Origin: Hyalella azteca | Lineage: Eukaryota; Arthropoda; Malacostraca; Amphipoda; Hyalellidae | Assembly (NCBI RefSeq): GCF_000764305.2 | Contig: NW_025940693.1 | Location: 1-64,000 of the forward strand | DNA length: 64,000 nt | Reading direction: 5' to 3' | In this document: positions 39,538 through 50,904 of the stretch, one piece after another | How positions within the stretch are numbered: the stretch's first letter is position 1 | Layout: each line of letters begins with the position of its first letter | Notes under the pieces: generated by a model | Databases searched by the model: none | Seen by the model: the letters and a program-made list of their open reading frames with translations, nothing else | Told to the model about the DNA's origin: nothing | Made by a program: the position numbers and the translations under genes

Positions 39538-40346
39538 TTTACATGCGTAAAATTTGCTCGTTAAAAGCAAGATAATACAATATGCAACTTCCAAATTTTT
39601 CAGTCTTGTCTCTCAACAGACTCTTCAACCGAAAAATATTTCTGGCTTTAAATAAAAAAATATGTACGTATATCCGACCCGTTGATTCGTGAGAATTTTT
39701 TAAGTTATTTACCGCAAATGACCACATTGGGGACACATAATATTGTCAGTTCACATTGAGCTGATATGTGTGTGGTATCAAATACATCAGTTGCACGCAG
39801 AATACATCAGTTGCCCGCTAACTTAAAAAATTAGCTCTCTGGCTGTGATACCGCTGAAGTTTCGTCGTGCTACCTAAAATTATTATGAAAAGAAAATCCT
39901 TACACAATGGAATTTTTGCATCATAAATGGAAGTAAAATATTGTTGCTGAGCAATTTTATCCTCCAAACGATCTTTTCTTGTTCTTTATACGCAAATTAA
40001 ATAGAAATTATTGAATATAATTACCTGCAATAAAAGTTTAAACTGAACTAAAACGAATTTGGATTGTATTTATTTTTCAATTATTATATAGAAAAACAAA
40101 ATAATTTTAATTAATTTTTAATCAGATTTAATGGCTGCTTGAAGCAAATCAAATGCTCTGAGTAACTTTTATTTATTCAGATTGTTAGGAAACTTCAATC
40201 AATCTGTTGATGGAAATAAATCGACTAAGCTCAAAGCTTTTAAACAACAATTCTAGAGCTCCGGGATATTAATTAGCGTGCGCCATTCATCTCGTCTGGA
40301 ATAATTTGCATGAATCATTCATGTCGTAAGGTGGGTGTGCATTTGA

Positions 40347-40448
40347 AATGCGGTGAAGGCCGGCAGTAATGGAGAATTAATCAGCACCTTGCCGTGTAAT
40401 GAGGTGAAGGCCGGCAGTAATGGAGAATTAATCAGCACCTTGCCGTGT
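40347..40448. repeat. 51-bp minisatellite (block j), two units
   Basis: Same array as 32669-32821 with one unit fewer. A diverged end unit follows at 40449. Confidence 0.95.
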
Positions 40449-41541
40449 AATGAGGTCCTAATTGACCGCCCTAAGTGCTGGAGACCGCACGTTGCTCACC
40501 GAGTGCCGGGTTTGTCAGGCTTGCTTGCTAAATTAAGAGAAATAAGTGCGATATTTACCTGAACAACTAATCGAGATTAGATTGAACCGTTTTATGACCT
40601 GTGTTTACCTCATGATGAATATCGTGAAATTAAATGCTCGTTTTTTCTTCTTCTAAATTAAATGCTTGTTTCTAATTAATTGGTTTTGTTAATAATTAAT
40701 TGGTTCTACGTTATAAGTAATTTGTTATGAACCATATCACTTCCTGACACCTAAACTCATTGCTTTACCTGCAGCTGCATATAATGTCAACAATTTTTCG
40801 TTACCAACAACATATTAAATTTAAAATTTAAAACGAGAGGTTGTATTTAAAATTCAAAATGAGAGGTTGGATTCATACAGTACTTACTTGGCGTCCAAAT
40901 ATCTTGTTAAAAAAAGAAAAATTCAGGCGTTACCTGTTTAATGATACAAATGAATTATGAGCCGATTACAACCTTATAACCATAAGCTACTCCTCACTTA
41001 ACAGGTACCTGAGACTTGTTATTGTTACCACTCACGGTCATGCTGACGCACCACCTTCGACGACCAGGCACTTTTTCCTGGGTGACACCTAGAACTGTTT
41101 GTAGCTTTGCCGTTGTTCTGAACTGCGACTTATTTGCTATCTTACTTTACTAATGAAAAGCGTGATCAATAGCATCTTTTATGACTGGAAATGAATGTAG
41201 AGTCACTTCTGTATTTTCATGTGTTTCAAACACATCCAGTGGAAACATCACTTACGGATACATTCGTTAGATGAAGCTGTCGTTATATTTAATCGATTGT
41301 TTTCTTGAAACTCCAGTAATATTCATGTTTTAATTAGTTTAGAATTTTGGGGATGGAGGTAAAATGCCGAGATAAAAGTAACATATTAATCTGATGTATA
41401 TTATATAATAAAATAGTATGTATGTTTACGTCATATGTGTGATGCATGATGGAGAGTTGTTACTTCAGCGCATCGGTGAATGTTTTTTCACGCTGCAGTA
41501 TTTATACATGAAGAATGTATAGATAAAACGCACGTCAATTG

Positions 41542-41612
41542 AGTTCACATTGTCTGCTGTAATACCGTGCTCAAAAATTATTATTTTTCAGCAATTAAAC
41601 AGACAATGAACT
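41542..41612. mobile_element. 71-bp inverted-repeat element (block l)
   Basis: The arms agttcacattgtctg and cagacaatgaact are inverse apart from two extra bases, around a 43-base spacer. The same element lies at 51837-51907 in copy IV. Copy I lacks the region. This could be a miniature transposon or just a hairpin within a segment lost from copy I. Confidence 0.55.
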
Positions 41613-42057
41613 ATATTATATACTCATATATTAAGAAATGTTGACGTATTATTGCACGCTTACTGCTTCATCCCTCATGAATTAATGTACATATAATGCT
41701 TCATTTGATGGAAAATGATGACAAAACGATGTAGAGGTCTTGGACTAAACGCTAATTAAAAGGCTTTTATTAAATAAATCTGTTGTCACTTTAGAATTAA
41801 TCAATGTTAGAATTGTATGGATGTTTTTGGAAAGTATTAGAACCGTAATCAGGCATTGCAGGTAGCCTTTTAGTCAAATGTAGCAGTCAGAAAATGGTCT
41901 TAAAAGCAGCATCCTGTGTGATTGCACCTTAGACTGAAAGCGAATCGCTGCCCACTGGTTAATCCATCAACGTGAACAAGTGCTACAGTTCTCACAGTAA
42001 CTCTAATGCATTGTGATGTCTCGTGCAATAAAGTATTTTATTGTAACCCTGGTTTAA

Positions 42058-42257
42058 TGAACACTGGACCTGCCGCTATACCCAGGACAACTACAGAAAT
42101 ATGTAAAAGTTTTTTCTATCGGGAATCTTCAGTTCTTAACAATTCCGCGCTATGTTTAGGCAACAAAATATTATCTAAACCGTTATGCAAATATGTTTTT
42201 CCGTCAATAAATCATATCGGGAGAAATAAAGCCTTTCATGTAATACGTTCAAGTTAA
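42058..42257 (+). other. Copy II version of the small duplicated frame
   Basis: Counterpart of the frame at 33872-34072. An upstream start at 42006 gives 83 codons. It differs from the other copies mainly at residue-changing positions, so I do not call it a gene. Confidence 0.5.
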
Positions 42258-43523
42258 GAGCAAAAGTTTACATCGTCAAATAGCTGACACACGGCCAACC
42301 GTCGGCCGGCGATAAAACGTCCAATATGATTTGTAATTAGTCGACGTTGACACGATCAGCGCTCAGCGGAGGAGGGCTAATTGCTTTAAGCCTCATTTTC
42401 GCCACTGATGAGCCCCATAAAAAATAATGATCGGAATTAATTACGCAGGGCAAACACTGCAATCAAAGACAAAGCAAATAGGTTAGCTAAAATTTTCTAG
42501 TTTTCTGCTCTAATTATTATTGACTAGAATTTGTTTATGTTCAGTTAGAATACTATTTGCAATCGAATTTTTTAGCTACAAATACTGACAATAGAATTAA
42601 CAACGATTATTATTTATAATGACGAAAATTACTTATGATATTATGAATTTTAATGATCACTTATTATAATGAGGATATGGAATAATATGTCTCTATGAAT
42701 ATATCTCATGGATAATATGTCTATTGTAGAATATGTCTGCTCAATTGATACCAAATACAAATTTATTTATTAGATTGACATTAAACTATGTTTCGCCAAT
42801 ATCTCGAGATATATAAATTTATTCAGAAACTAAAATCCATACATGAACGCCCTGCGTCACTGTAAATAGCTCTGAAACAACCTGCGTGATAATATATATC
42901 ATCGTTAAAACATTCATTACGTTCATTCCTACAAATACTGTCATCGCAATGGATGTCTAGCAAGTGTTCCCACATGGGCATTTCGAAGTACATAATCTCT
43001 TAATGAGCTACGGCTACACTATATATTGCGCATTTACTTAATTCTACCGATCACAACTCTTTTTAACAACAAATTTCAACTGTCTAACCTGTGCTTAAAA
43101 TTTAAACAATCGTAAGGATCAGAAAGATATAATATATAAAGTAATGTCAAACAGCGTCAAATTCGTGCCCAAACTTACAAAAACTCCTGCGAATCCCAAA
43201 CAGTGTTAAAAAACATTACAGCTTGAGCTCGCTTCGATCGAAATATCGATAGTGAATCAACTTGGATACGAAAAAATGTATCAGAATCGGAATAAAATAT
43301 AAATAATATAATATCCAAAAAGTAAAAACCAACGACGCGCACCAACTGCAGAAAAATCTCAGCTAAAATCCTGACCTGCAATCAGAAACTTGCTGGTGCA
43401 GCAATATAAGCTAATACCTAATTTAACTGGTCGCTTTTCCGAAACGAGTTTGAGATCCGGGGGTAAGTCCAAGAGACCTCATCCTGGAGCTGTACAATCA
43501 AAACTCACCCATGTCCATTTACC

Positions 43524-43816
43524 TGCCTAAGTACATGTAGCAGCCTAGATATAAGTAGCGGCCTAAGTATACGTAGCGGCCTAAGTATACGTTGCGGTGG
43601 AATGTACGTAACGGCCTAGGAACACGAAATGGCCTAAGTACCCGTACCGTTTTTTGATATTATAATAATGCTTAAGTTCACGTACCTGGCATAGTATGCG
43701 TAGCTGTCTAAGTATACGTAACGGCATAGGAACACGAAACAGCCTAAGTACACGTAGCGCCCTGAGTACACGTAGCGGCCCAAGTACAAGTATCGTTCTA
43801 GGAACACGTAACGGCT
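43524..43816. repeat. 18-19-bp minisatellite (block c), expanded version
   Basis: Variants of ggcctaagtatacgtag and cctaggaacacgaaa repeated about fourteen times, broken by a short AT-rich spacer near 43655-43680. Copy I has only about six units at 27784-27895, so the array grew or shrank after duplication. Confidence 0.9.
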
Positions 43817-44136
43817 AGTAAAGAACTGGTAACTTTTTAATGGAACGTACCTCTGAGTGTTTTCAACGCGATAATGCTGCAGATAATGCGATAATGCTGC
43901 CGCTGTTGATGATTACTGAAATTCTGATCTATGGAGCTTTTTTGTAACACATTGACCCAGCATTTCATTAAACAAACGGGACAAATTTTATACAATTTAA
44001 AAGAACATTACATACCGATTTCTTCTAATATTTCACTGGTACGCAGTCAAATAGTATATGGTATTGATAGTTTATTAATATACGGGTAATATATGCATTA
44101 ACAAGAACATGTTAATTAAAATTTGCGATAACTTAT

Positions 44137-44453
44137 TGTTGAATTCCTAGTTCTCAAATGCACTTCTATTACATATTTCGTACGCTTGATGCGTGCGTGT
44201 CACATACATTTTACTTTAGTTCGGTTTTAAAAGCATCTAGACTTTCAGTTGTCTTTCAGACAACTGAAAGACAACTGAACTTTCAGACTTTCAAAAATTA
44301 TTTTACTTCTCGTTTATACCTTTATGTGCAATACTAATTTTATGTAACCATTTTTACCTTTGTAGATTGTTTGTTTACAGAAACCGATTTTATAAAGAAA
44401 AGAAAAACGAAAAATCGTGTATTCAATCCTTCGTCAAACGAATATACGTAACA
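44137..44453 (+). mobile_element. 317-bp solo LTR with 5-bp target duplication
   Basis: Begins TGTTGAATTCC and ends ACGTAACA, so it has the TG...CA ends with a TGTT/AACA terminal inverse. It is flanked on both sides by cttat (44132-44136 and 44454-44458). The same site in copy I (about 28378-28396) has a single uninterrupted copy of the flank, gataac or aataag followed by ttatctcgttcc. It contains a strong hairpin at about 44246-44280 (cagttgtctttcag motif) and no coding sequence. The 5-bp duplication fits Copia- or BEL-type elements. Internal region and second LTR are absent. Confidence 0.87.
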
Positions 44454-44839
44454 CTTATCTCATTCCTACATTCAACCATAGTCGAATATAGTTGTTGGAA
44501 TTTAGAAAAGCATTTAATATATCTAATTGCAATGCCTTATTATAGCTTTCGCCCATGTGCCACATTTGTATGAATAATATGAGTGAAGAAAATAACTCCA
44601 GTTGACTTTTTAGCGCAAGCAAATTTGTCTCCTCCACCGAGTTATTATTAGCTCAAATTACCCAACTATATACATAGTTATGTAATTGTGTTATTAAGTA
44701 ATTAGCTAATTATTATTTAAAATTCTCAAAGCGAATGTACAGAGTAAAATCTTACCAACTTATAGTAATTGCAAAAATTGTGCCGAATTACGGTCAATAC
44801 ACGCGATAACAGAGACACAAGATAAACAAGTGCCAACTA

Positions 44840-45228
44840 GAGTTACGAGCCAAAGACGTACGTATAACAGAGTTACGAGCTATACGTACAGCACGTGTCA
44901 ACTGAGTTACGAGCCAAAGATGTTTAACAGAGTTACGAGCCAAAGACGTACGTATAACAGAGTTACGAGCTATACAGCACGTGTCAACTGAGTTACGAGC
45001 CAAAGACGTATAACAGAGTCACGAGCTATACGTACAGCACGTGTCAACCGAGTTACGAGCCAAAGACGTATAACAGAGTTACGAGCCAAAGACGTATAAC
45101 AGAGTTACGAGCTATACGTACAGCACGTGTCAACTGAGTTACGAGCCAAAGACGTGTAACAGAGTAACCAGCCAAAGACGTGTAACAGAGTTACGAGACA
45201 AAGACGTACAGTATAACAGAGTTACAAG
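44840..45228. repeat. Two-monomer mosaic minisatellite
   Basis: About fourteen units all start gagttacgagc or a close variant but continue in one of two ways. Type C continues caaagacgta-taaca (26-31 bp) and type T continues tatacgtacagcacgtg (30-34 bp). Their order is C T C C T C T C C T C C C plus a diverged end unit. Unit lengths differ by an optional cgta insertion. Confidence 0.93.
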
Positions 45229-45740
45229 CTAAGCATATGTCTCTGGTAATTACCATGGCGGTCACGGCAGCAGTTTAATTAGGTCTAATTGACTCGCCAG
45301 GCGCCTGTTAGTCCTCTCAGATCTTCCCAAATCTGCTTGATTATTCTGCAAATACATAAGCTTGCATAATCTTGGTTCATTGGGGCTGTATAGATGAAAG
45401 TTTGTTATATATAAATAAGATATTTTGATTACATAAACATATTAAACCATTATAAAGATGATTTTTCGATAATATGAAAGTAGATAAAGCAGTGATTAAT
45501 GGCGGGTTATGATGTTCAAAGTTTAAAATTATTTATTTATTATTATTGACAGTGTTGACCAAAATGCTGCTCTGGATTGCACTTTCAGATGTTTTCCAAG
45601 GGCATGCATTTTATTTCTCGATTAAATGCAGCGTCCGGTCACCTCAATTAAGGGACAATATTATACCCGTACAATATTCGCGTCTGCATTGTCTTGTCAT
45701 CCGAGCATGTACCCACAGCAAACAGGTGAATTATTATTTA
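45229..45740. other. Unique DNA, nothing recognised
   Basis: Contains the start of a 97-codon frame (45546-45839) that runs into the block n copy. No domain recognised. Confidence 0.55.
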
Positions 45741-45839
45741 TTTGTCATTGAGCTCCTCGACAATATGATTTCTAGGCACATGATATATTCCTCTTACAGA
45801 GACGGACATACATTTGTGCAACAGCATATGACGGCCTAA
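45741..45839 (+). repeat. Isolated copy of the block n flank
   Basis: Matches 36062-36161 in the same orientation, without the neighbouring 22-bp minisatellite. It lies just outside inverted copy III. Confidence 0.85.
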
Positions 45840-45954
45840 GTGCGATTATATCTGAAGAAGAAGAAATGTCTTTCACTTGCGTACATGACGGTCGTATTCC
45901 GATGGTACGGATGGACGAACGTGGCTACGATTTCAATAGTCTGTCTCACCAAAA

Positions 45955-46078
45955 ACACTCGCAAAGACCACACTTAAATTTAGAGTACAGAACCACACTT
46001 GAATTTAAAGTACGGAATCAGACTTCAAGTACAGAAATACTTATGAGTTTAAAATATACAGAACCACTTGTAAATTTT
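45955..46078. repeat. Degenerate 25-30-bp repeat
   Basis: Variants of ccacacttaaatttagagt and tacagaa repeat about four times immediately before the inverted block j array. Confidence 0.7.
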
Positions 46079-46080
46079 GG

Positions 46081-46231
46081 TGCTGATTAATTCTCCATTA
46101 CTGCCGGCCTTCACCGCATTACACGGCAAGGTGCTGATTAATACTCCATTACTGCCGGCCTTCACCGCATTACGCGGCAAGGTGCTGATTAATTCTCCAT
46201 TACTGCCCACCTTCACCGCATTTCAATTGCA
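46081..46231 (-). repeat. 51-bp minisatellite (block j), three inverted units
   Basis: Units start tgctgattaattctccat or a near variant at 46081, 46132 and 46183. The last one merges into the outer flank as in copy I (the inverse of gcatttgaaatgcggtg). Confidence 0.95.
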
Positions 46232-48409
46232 CACCTTACGACATGAATGATTCATGCAAATTATTCCATACGAGATGAATGGCGCATGCTAATTAGTATC
46301 CCAGAGCTCTGGAATTGTTGCTTAAAAGCTTTGAGCTTAGGCGATCTATTTCCATCAACAAATTGATTGAAGTTTCCTAACAATCTGAATAAATAAAAGT
46401 TACTCAGAGCAATTGATTTGCTTCAAGCAGCCATTAAATCTGATTAAAAATTAATTAAAATGATTTTGTTTTTCTATATAATAATTGAGAAATAAATACA
46501 AGCCAAATTCGTTTTAGTTCAGTTAAAATTTTATTGAAGGTAAGTATATTCATTAATTTCTATCTAATTTGCTTACAAAGAACAGGAATAGATCATTTGG
46601 AGCATAAAATTGCTCAGCAACAATAGTTAACTTCCATCTATGATGCAAAAATTTCATTGTGTAAGGATTTTCTTTTCATAATATTTTCACAACGGACGTT
46701 TACGTTTGATTTGATAACAAATTTTTAGACGTGTGAGTGCGTTCTTCTGATCAGATAGTGTTAGTCCCGAAACTTTACTGCCACAAATTCGCTTGCTTGA
46801 CAAATATGAAACTGGTGCGATGAATTTGCACGAACTAAAGTATAGGAAATAATTGCTGCGTGATAATTATTATTGTTCTCTTTTCGTATACTTTCGTTTA
46901 GGCATGCAGTTCCTATTTTTCTGTGGATGCCTCATCTTTTGTTAGATCTACCAGACTCAATTTTTTCACTCTTTCATCTTAAAGAAGAATATTAAGTAGT
47001 AAGGAGTCTATCATGCAAATCATATTAAACAATATTGGTGAGCTACAAAACTTCGTTCGCGTTCGCGCATATCAAATATTCAATTCGTGCGTGATTCAAA
47101 CAAATGTTGTCAAATGAAACGCATATCCAAAAAATACTCCACCGTTTACCTCTCTCTACGAGAATAAAGGAGCGATGTGATTAACAGGTAGCAATTGCTG
47201 TATATCTTAATTAAGAACATAAAAATTAAAATATAATATTGTTTAAAAAAAGCCCCTCAAGTAATCTAGTTAATAAGATTCTATTTATTCTATCGTTAAC
47301 CTCGATATGTGCAAGAACTTTAGGTCATATTTCCAGTTTAACAATAGGACGACACGAGGCGAAGAGAAGGTAGCACGACGTAGCTTCAGTGGCAGCACAG
47401 TCAGAGAGCTAATTATTGAAGTTAGCGGGCAACTGATGTATTCTGCATACTAATGCCAGATTTTGATACCACACACATATCACATCAATGTGAACTGACA
47501 CTATTATGTGTCCCCAATGTGGCCATTTGCGGCAATTCACTTAAGAAAATCTCACGAATCAACAGGTCTGATATACGTACATATATTTTTATTTTAAGAC
47601 CATAGATATTTCTTGGTTGAAGAGTATGTTAAGAGACAATACTGAGAAATTTGGAAGTTGCATAATGTATTATCTTGCTTTTAACGCTTGTAATTTTAAA
47701 AGATAAATAAATTTTAAGCACGTAATTTTCAGAGTTAAATTTGTTTCTTGAGGCATTTAAATTTTATATATTCTAAGTATTTACGTTTGTTACGGAATTT
47801 CCTGGCACCCTCCTGGAAGTTTCTAGGATACACCTGTGATAACAATCGGCAGCGCACATGGAGGGCGACACCGCCAATACTCGACATAATAACATTAATA
47901 AAACAAAAATATCCTCGATAGCTTACATGCAATGTCCTGACTCTGGTCTTCATTGAAGGTGCAGTCTAATAATCACACGACTATGCAATCCGCGCGGTAG
48001 AAAATAGAATTTCAGTTTCGATTTACGGTTCTGGAGACAGTCTTTACGAATTTTTGCTTCCAATCTGAGAGCTCCCTCCCTCCAAGGCTATTTTGAATAT
48101 GCAAACACAGCTGATGAATCCACATGCATATACATCGAGGGCGTGCAAAGCCGATAATCTCAGCGATGGCCGACCGATGGGATTTTTCCTTCTCATATTC
48201 AAGCAAAAAGGCTTCAGTAATTATTCAGGGGCAATGAGATTTCACAAACAAGTGTCTCGTTTTAGAGCTGCATTTGAACTGCATAAACTGGCTTGTTGTC
48301 GGCCATGATTTAATCCGAGTCGTAATGGCAAATGGCTGCTCTGGAAATGCAAGCTAATCCCCTTCGATTTTTTTTACTGGAATTGTGTGCCGCCACCCGC
48401 CGGACGGTC

Positions 48410-49111
48410 TGTCAGGTGACAATGTCAATGTCACCTGACAGGGTGACATTGTAAGAAAAGTAACACAGAAAGTAATTAACAACGATGTTAATTACTATCT
48501 AGTTGAAATAAATATTTGATGTCAATCAAGTTTGTAACGCCGCATATTGTAACGCGAGCTAAAAATTTACCCGTACGGAGGAAGGTGTCAGGTGACAATG
48601 TTGATACCATTCGTCCCTGGATATTTCCTGATTGATGTCTTCCTTGTTGAAAGATAATATCCTTCACATGCGATGTGTTCATAAGCATTTCCTTGTATTA
48701 GCCTTTCCTGTTTTATCAAGTAACGCCCTTGGTGACGTCAATCAGCGAAGCTATATGAGCTCTGCCCAGACGCGGAAACTTCAGTCTTGGGCCGAGAACA
48801 GTCGCGTGTACGCCCTTACTCCTGTCCGTATCTATCAGGACAGTAACCCTAAAATAATTTCAGAGTAGAAGATACACTCTAGACTTATCCCTACTTCAAC
48901 TGGACGCCGAAGACATCATTGTTAAAGCTCCAACTTATAAACTTAGATTATCCTAAACTGTAAGCCGAACTACAATCCTAAAAGTATATTATACAATCGT
49001 TTATGCTGTTCCTCTATATCATCGGATCCCGCTACATACGAACCACCCTCAGGTCATACTTAATTACGATTCAATTTCGCATCGTTCACTACCAAATCTT
49101 AACCTTTTACA
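48410..49111 (+). mobile_element. 702-bp solo LTR with 4-bp target duplication
   Basis: Begins TGTCAGGTGACAATG and ends AACCTTTTACA, flanked by ggtc on both sides (48406-48409 and 49112-49115). The empty site in copies I and V reads ggaccgaccgtc(c/t)ggcg, whose inverse holds the two adjacent ggtc copies needed. The first 31 bases can fold into a hairpin (gtcaggtgaca against tgtcacctgac). A 66-codon minus-strand frame (48488-48688) is shared with the copy at 38869-39537, but its differences are nearly all residue-changing, so it is not a gene. The 4-bp duplication fits Ty3/Gypsy-type integrases. Internal region absent. Confidence 0.9.
48732..48787 (+). promoter_or_regulatory. Candidate LTR promoter: CRE, TATA-like box, initiator
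   Basis: gtgacgtca (48732-48740), a TATA-like ctatatgagc (48751-48760) and tcagtctt (48781-48788) are spaced as in an arthropod TATA/initiator core promoter, with about 29 bases between TATA box and initiator. The same three elements are kept in the minus-strand copy at 39182-39235. The fragment at 3805-4010 holds only downstream sequence, as expected of a piece that lost its promoter half. Confidence 0.6.
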
Positions 49112-49860
49112 GGTCGGTCCTTGAAAAAACGGTCTGATGTTCTACAGTAAACAGTATACAGATTGTATGTATATCACGGTCCTTCATGTTACAAAAAAAA
49201 AAAAAGAATAGGAAGTTTTGTCCTTGAATCAGTTTTCCGGACAAGAACCCTTTCCGATAAAAGCATCGATCGGATTTCAATACTTGATAAACATCGGCGC
49301 CAAAAAACCTTGGTGAAAAAAAAGAAAATCTGTCACCGTCGAGGGCCTTAGCTGTGGCAAATCGAGTGGAAACAAAATTCTCTTCTTTGCCATCAAGTTG
49401 CAACACTTTTCCAGCGTCATAACTTGCTACAAGACTTTCGTATGGGGTCTTGGTCTCTGAAAGTAGCCTAGCTTAGTCAATCAGTGTTATTCCTTTCTTC
49501 ATTGTGAATAGCAGTAGCGAAATTCAGTCACAAACAAGTGTTAAAAGTGTATACTTTTGGATAGTAAAATAGCCTTATTAAGCAAGAGTGATGCATAGGT
49601 TAACGACCATGTGCTGTAATGGAGGATCTGAAATTTCTCTCCAACGACAATAGTCAATATTTATTCTATTTTATCTATGCTTTTAATTTACTATGATCGA
49701 ATTACTTGGCTTTTAAATACGATTACTGGAAGAAAGCCAACATTTTTTATTGCATTTTCAATGACAATCAGAACATAAACGAGACTCTCAGGCGCAGGTG
49801 AGTTCCAGGAAAAAAGTAATGTGTATTGTACAGAACACAGAATAATTTATTGTGCGCTTA

Positions 49861-49948
49861 TTAATCAGCACCTTGCCGTGTAATGCGGTGAAGGCCAGCA
49901 GTAATGGAGTATTAATCAGCACCTTGCCGTGTAATGCGGTGAAGGCCA
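49861..49948 (+). repeat. 51-bp minisatellite (block j), about 1.7 units at an inversion joint
   Basis: Starts ttaatcagcaccttgccg immediately after inverted block d and ends inside a unit at aaggccagg, immediately before block g. It is thus the bridge between inverted copy III and forward copy IV. Confidence 0.92.
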
Positions 49949-50501
49949 GGTATCAAAGTCTGGCATTAGTATGCAGATTACATCAGTTGCCCGCTAACTT
50001 CACAAATTAGCTCTCTGCCTGTGCTGCCACTGAAGCTACGTCGTGCTACCTTCTCTTTGCCTCACGTCGTGCTATTGTTAAACTTGAAATTTGACGTAAA
50101 GTTCTTGCACATGTCGAGGTTATTGTTAGAATACATACAAACCTATTAACTAAATTACTCGAGGGGCTTTTTATTTAACAATTATATTTTTAATTTTTAT
50201 ATATCTTCAGATATACAGCAATGGCCACCTTGTAATCACATCACGCCTATATTCTCGTAGAGAGAGCTAAATGGCGAAGTATTTTTTGGATATGTATTTC
50301 ATTTGGCAACATTTTGTTTGAATCACGCAGGATTTGAACCTTTAATATGCGCGAACGAAGAACTGAGTGCGTGAATGATCGCTCACGCTCATGTCATCCT
50401 TAATTAGCATTAGTTGAGTTTTGAATTAGACGTGCCTTAAGTTTTATAATTCCTTATATAATTATATGCCTTAAGTTTTATAATTCCCCAAAACTGCTTT
50501 T

Positions 50502-50679
50502 AACGGATTTTCTCATTCATGGAAAAAAGTCGCTATTGTGCTCGCCATGTCCTTCCGTCCGTCTGTCCGTCTGTCCGTCTGTCTGTCTGTCTGTCTGTCC
50601 GTCCGTGACTTCACGTTTTCGTCGCCGAGAAAATGCGCTCTCTGTCACTCACGGCAGTGAGTAGTGAGTTATATTTTTT
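50502..50679 (+). mobile_element. Helentron-like (HINE-type) element, copy H4
   Basis: Starts aacggattttctc (two changes from the usual start), followed by a long GTCY core, gagaaaatgcgct at 50627-50639, a palindrome with one mutated base, and a ttatatttttt end. The equivalent sites in copies I (about 31820-31850) and III (about 47012-47040, inverted) are empty and read ttcaccaatattgtttaatatg or its inverse. Confidence 0.88.
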
Positions 50680-50802
50680 ATATAATTTGCATGATAGACT
50701 CCTTACTATTTGATATTCCTGTTGAAGATGAAAGAGTGTGTATATAAAAAATATAGTCTAGCAGATCTTCTACAAAAAGATGAGGCATCCCATGAGAATT
50801 TG

Positions 50803-50904
50803 AGGCCGGCAGTAATGGAGAATTAATCAGCACCTTGCCGTGTAATGCGGTGAAGGCCGGCAGTAATGGAGAATTAATCAGCACCTTGCCGTGTAATGAG
50901 GTCC
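50803..50904 (+). repeat. 51-bp minisatellite (block j), two units
   Basis: Units start aggccggcagtaatggag at 50803 and 50854. The left flank is block h (gatgaggcatcccatgag), not block i, so a deletion ended at this array. Confidence 0.94.

Larger units (their letters stand above)
37105..44545 (+). repeat. Duplicated unit, copy II (rearranged)
   Basis: Block order is d (37105-38868), an inserted LTR (38869-39537), g (39538-39870), i (39875-40346), j (40347-40448), k-l (40449-42280), then a-c (42282-44545). Blocks e, f and h are missing and the a-c blocks follow l, not precede d. The l/a join lies at cgtcaaatagctgacac near 42281. Against copy I it keeps two extra stretches in block l (about 41148-41330 and 41480-41640), shared with copy IV, so copy I probably lost them. 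Confidence 0.9.
46081..49860 (-). repeat. Duplicated unit, copy III (inverted)
   Basis: Read on the minus strand from 49860 to 46081 this gives part of d (from the position equal to about 29412), then the solo LTR, e, f, g, h, i and j in the same order as copy I. Its left end is an inverted block j array and its right end meets a forward block j array at 49861. It has no helentron insertion at the site occupied by H3. Confidence 0.9.

Noticed and set aside
44794..45003. 69-codon minus-strand frame with ARNSV repeats
   Set aside because: Product of the gagttacgagc minisatellite.
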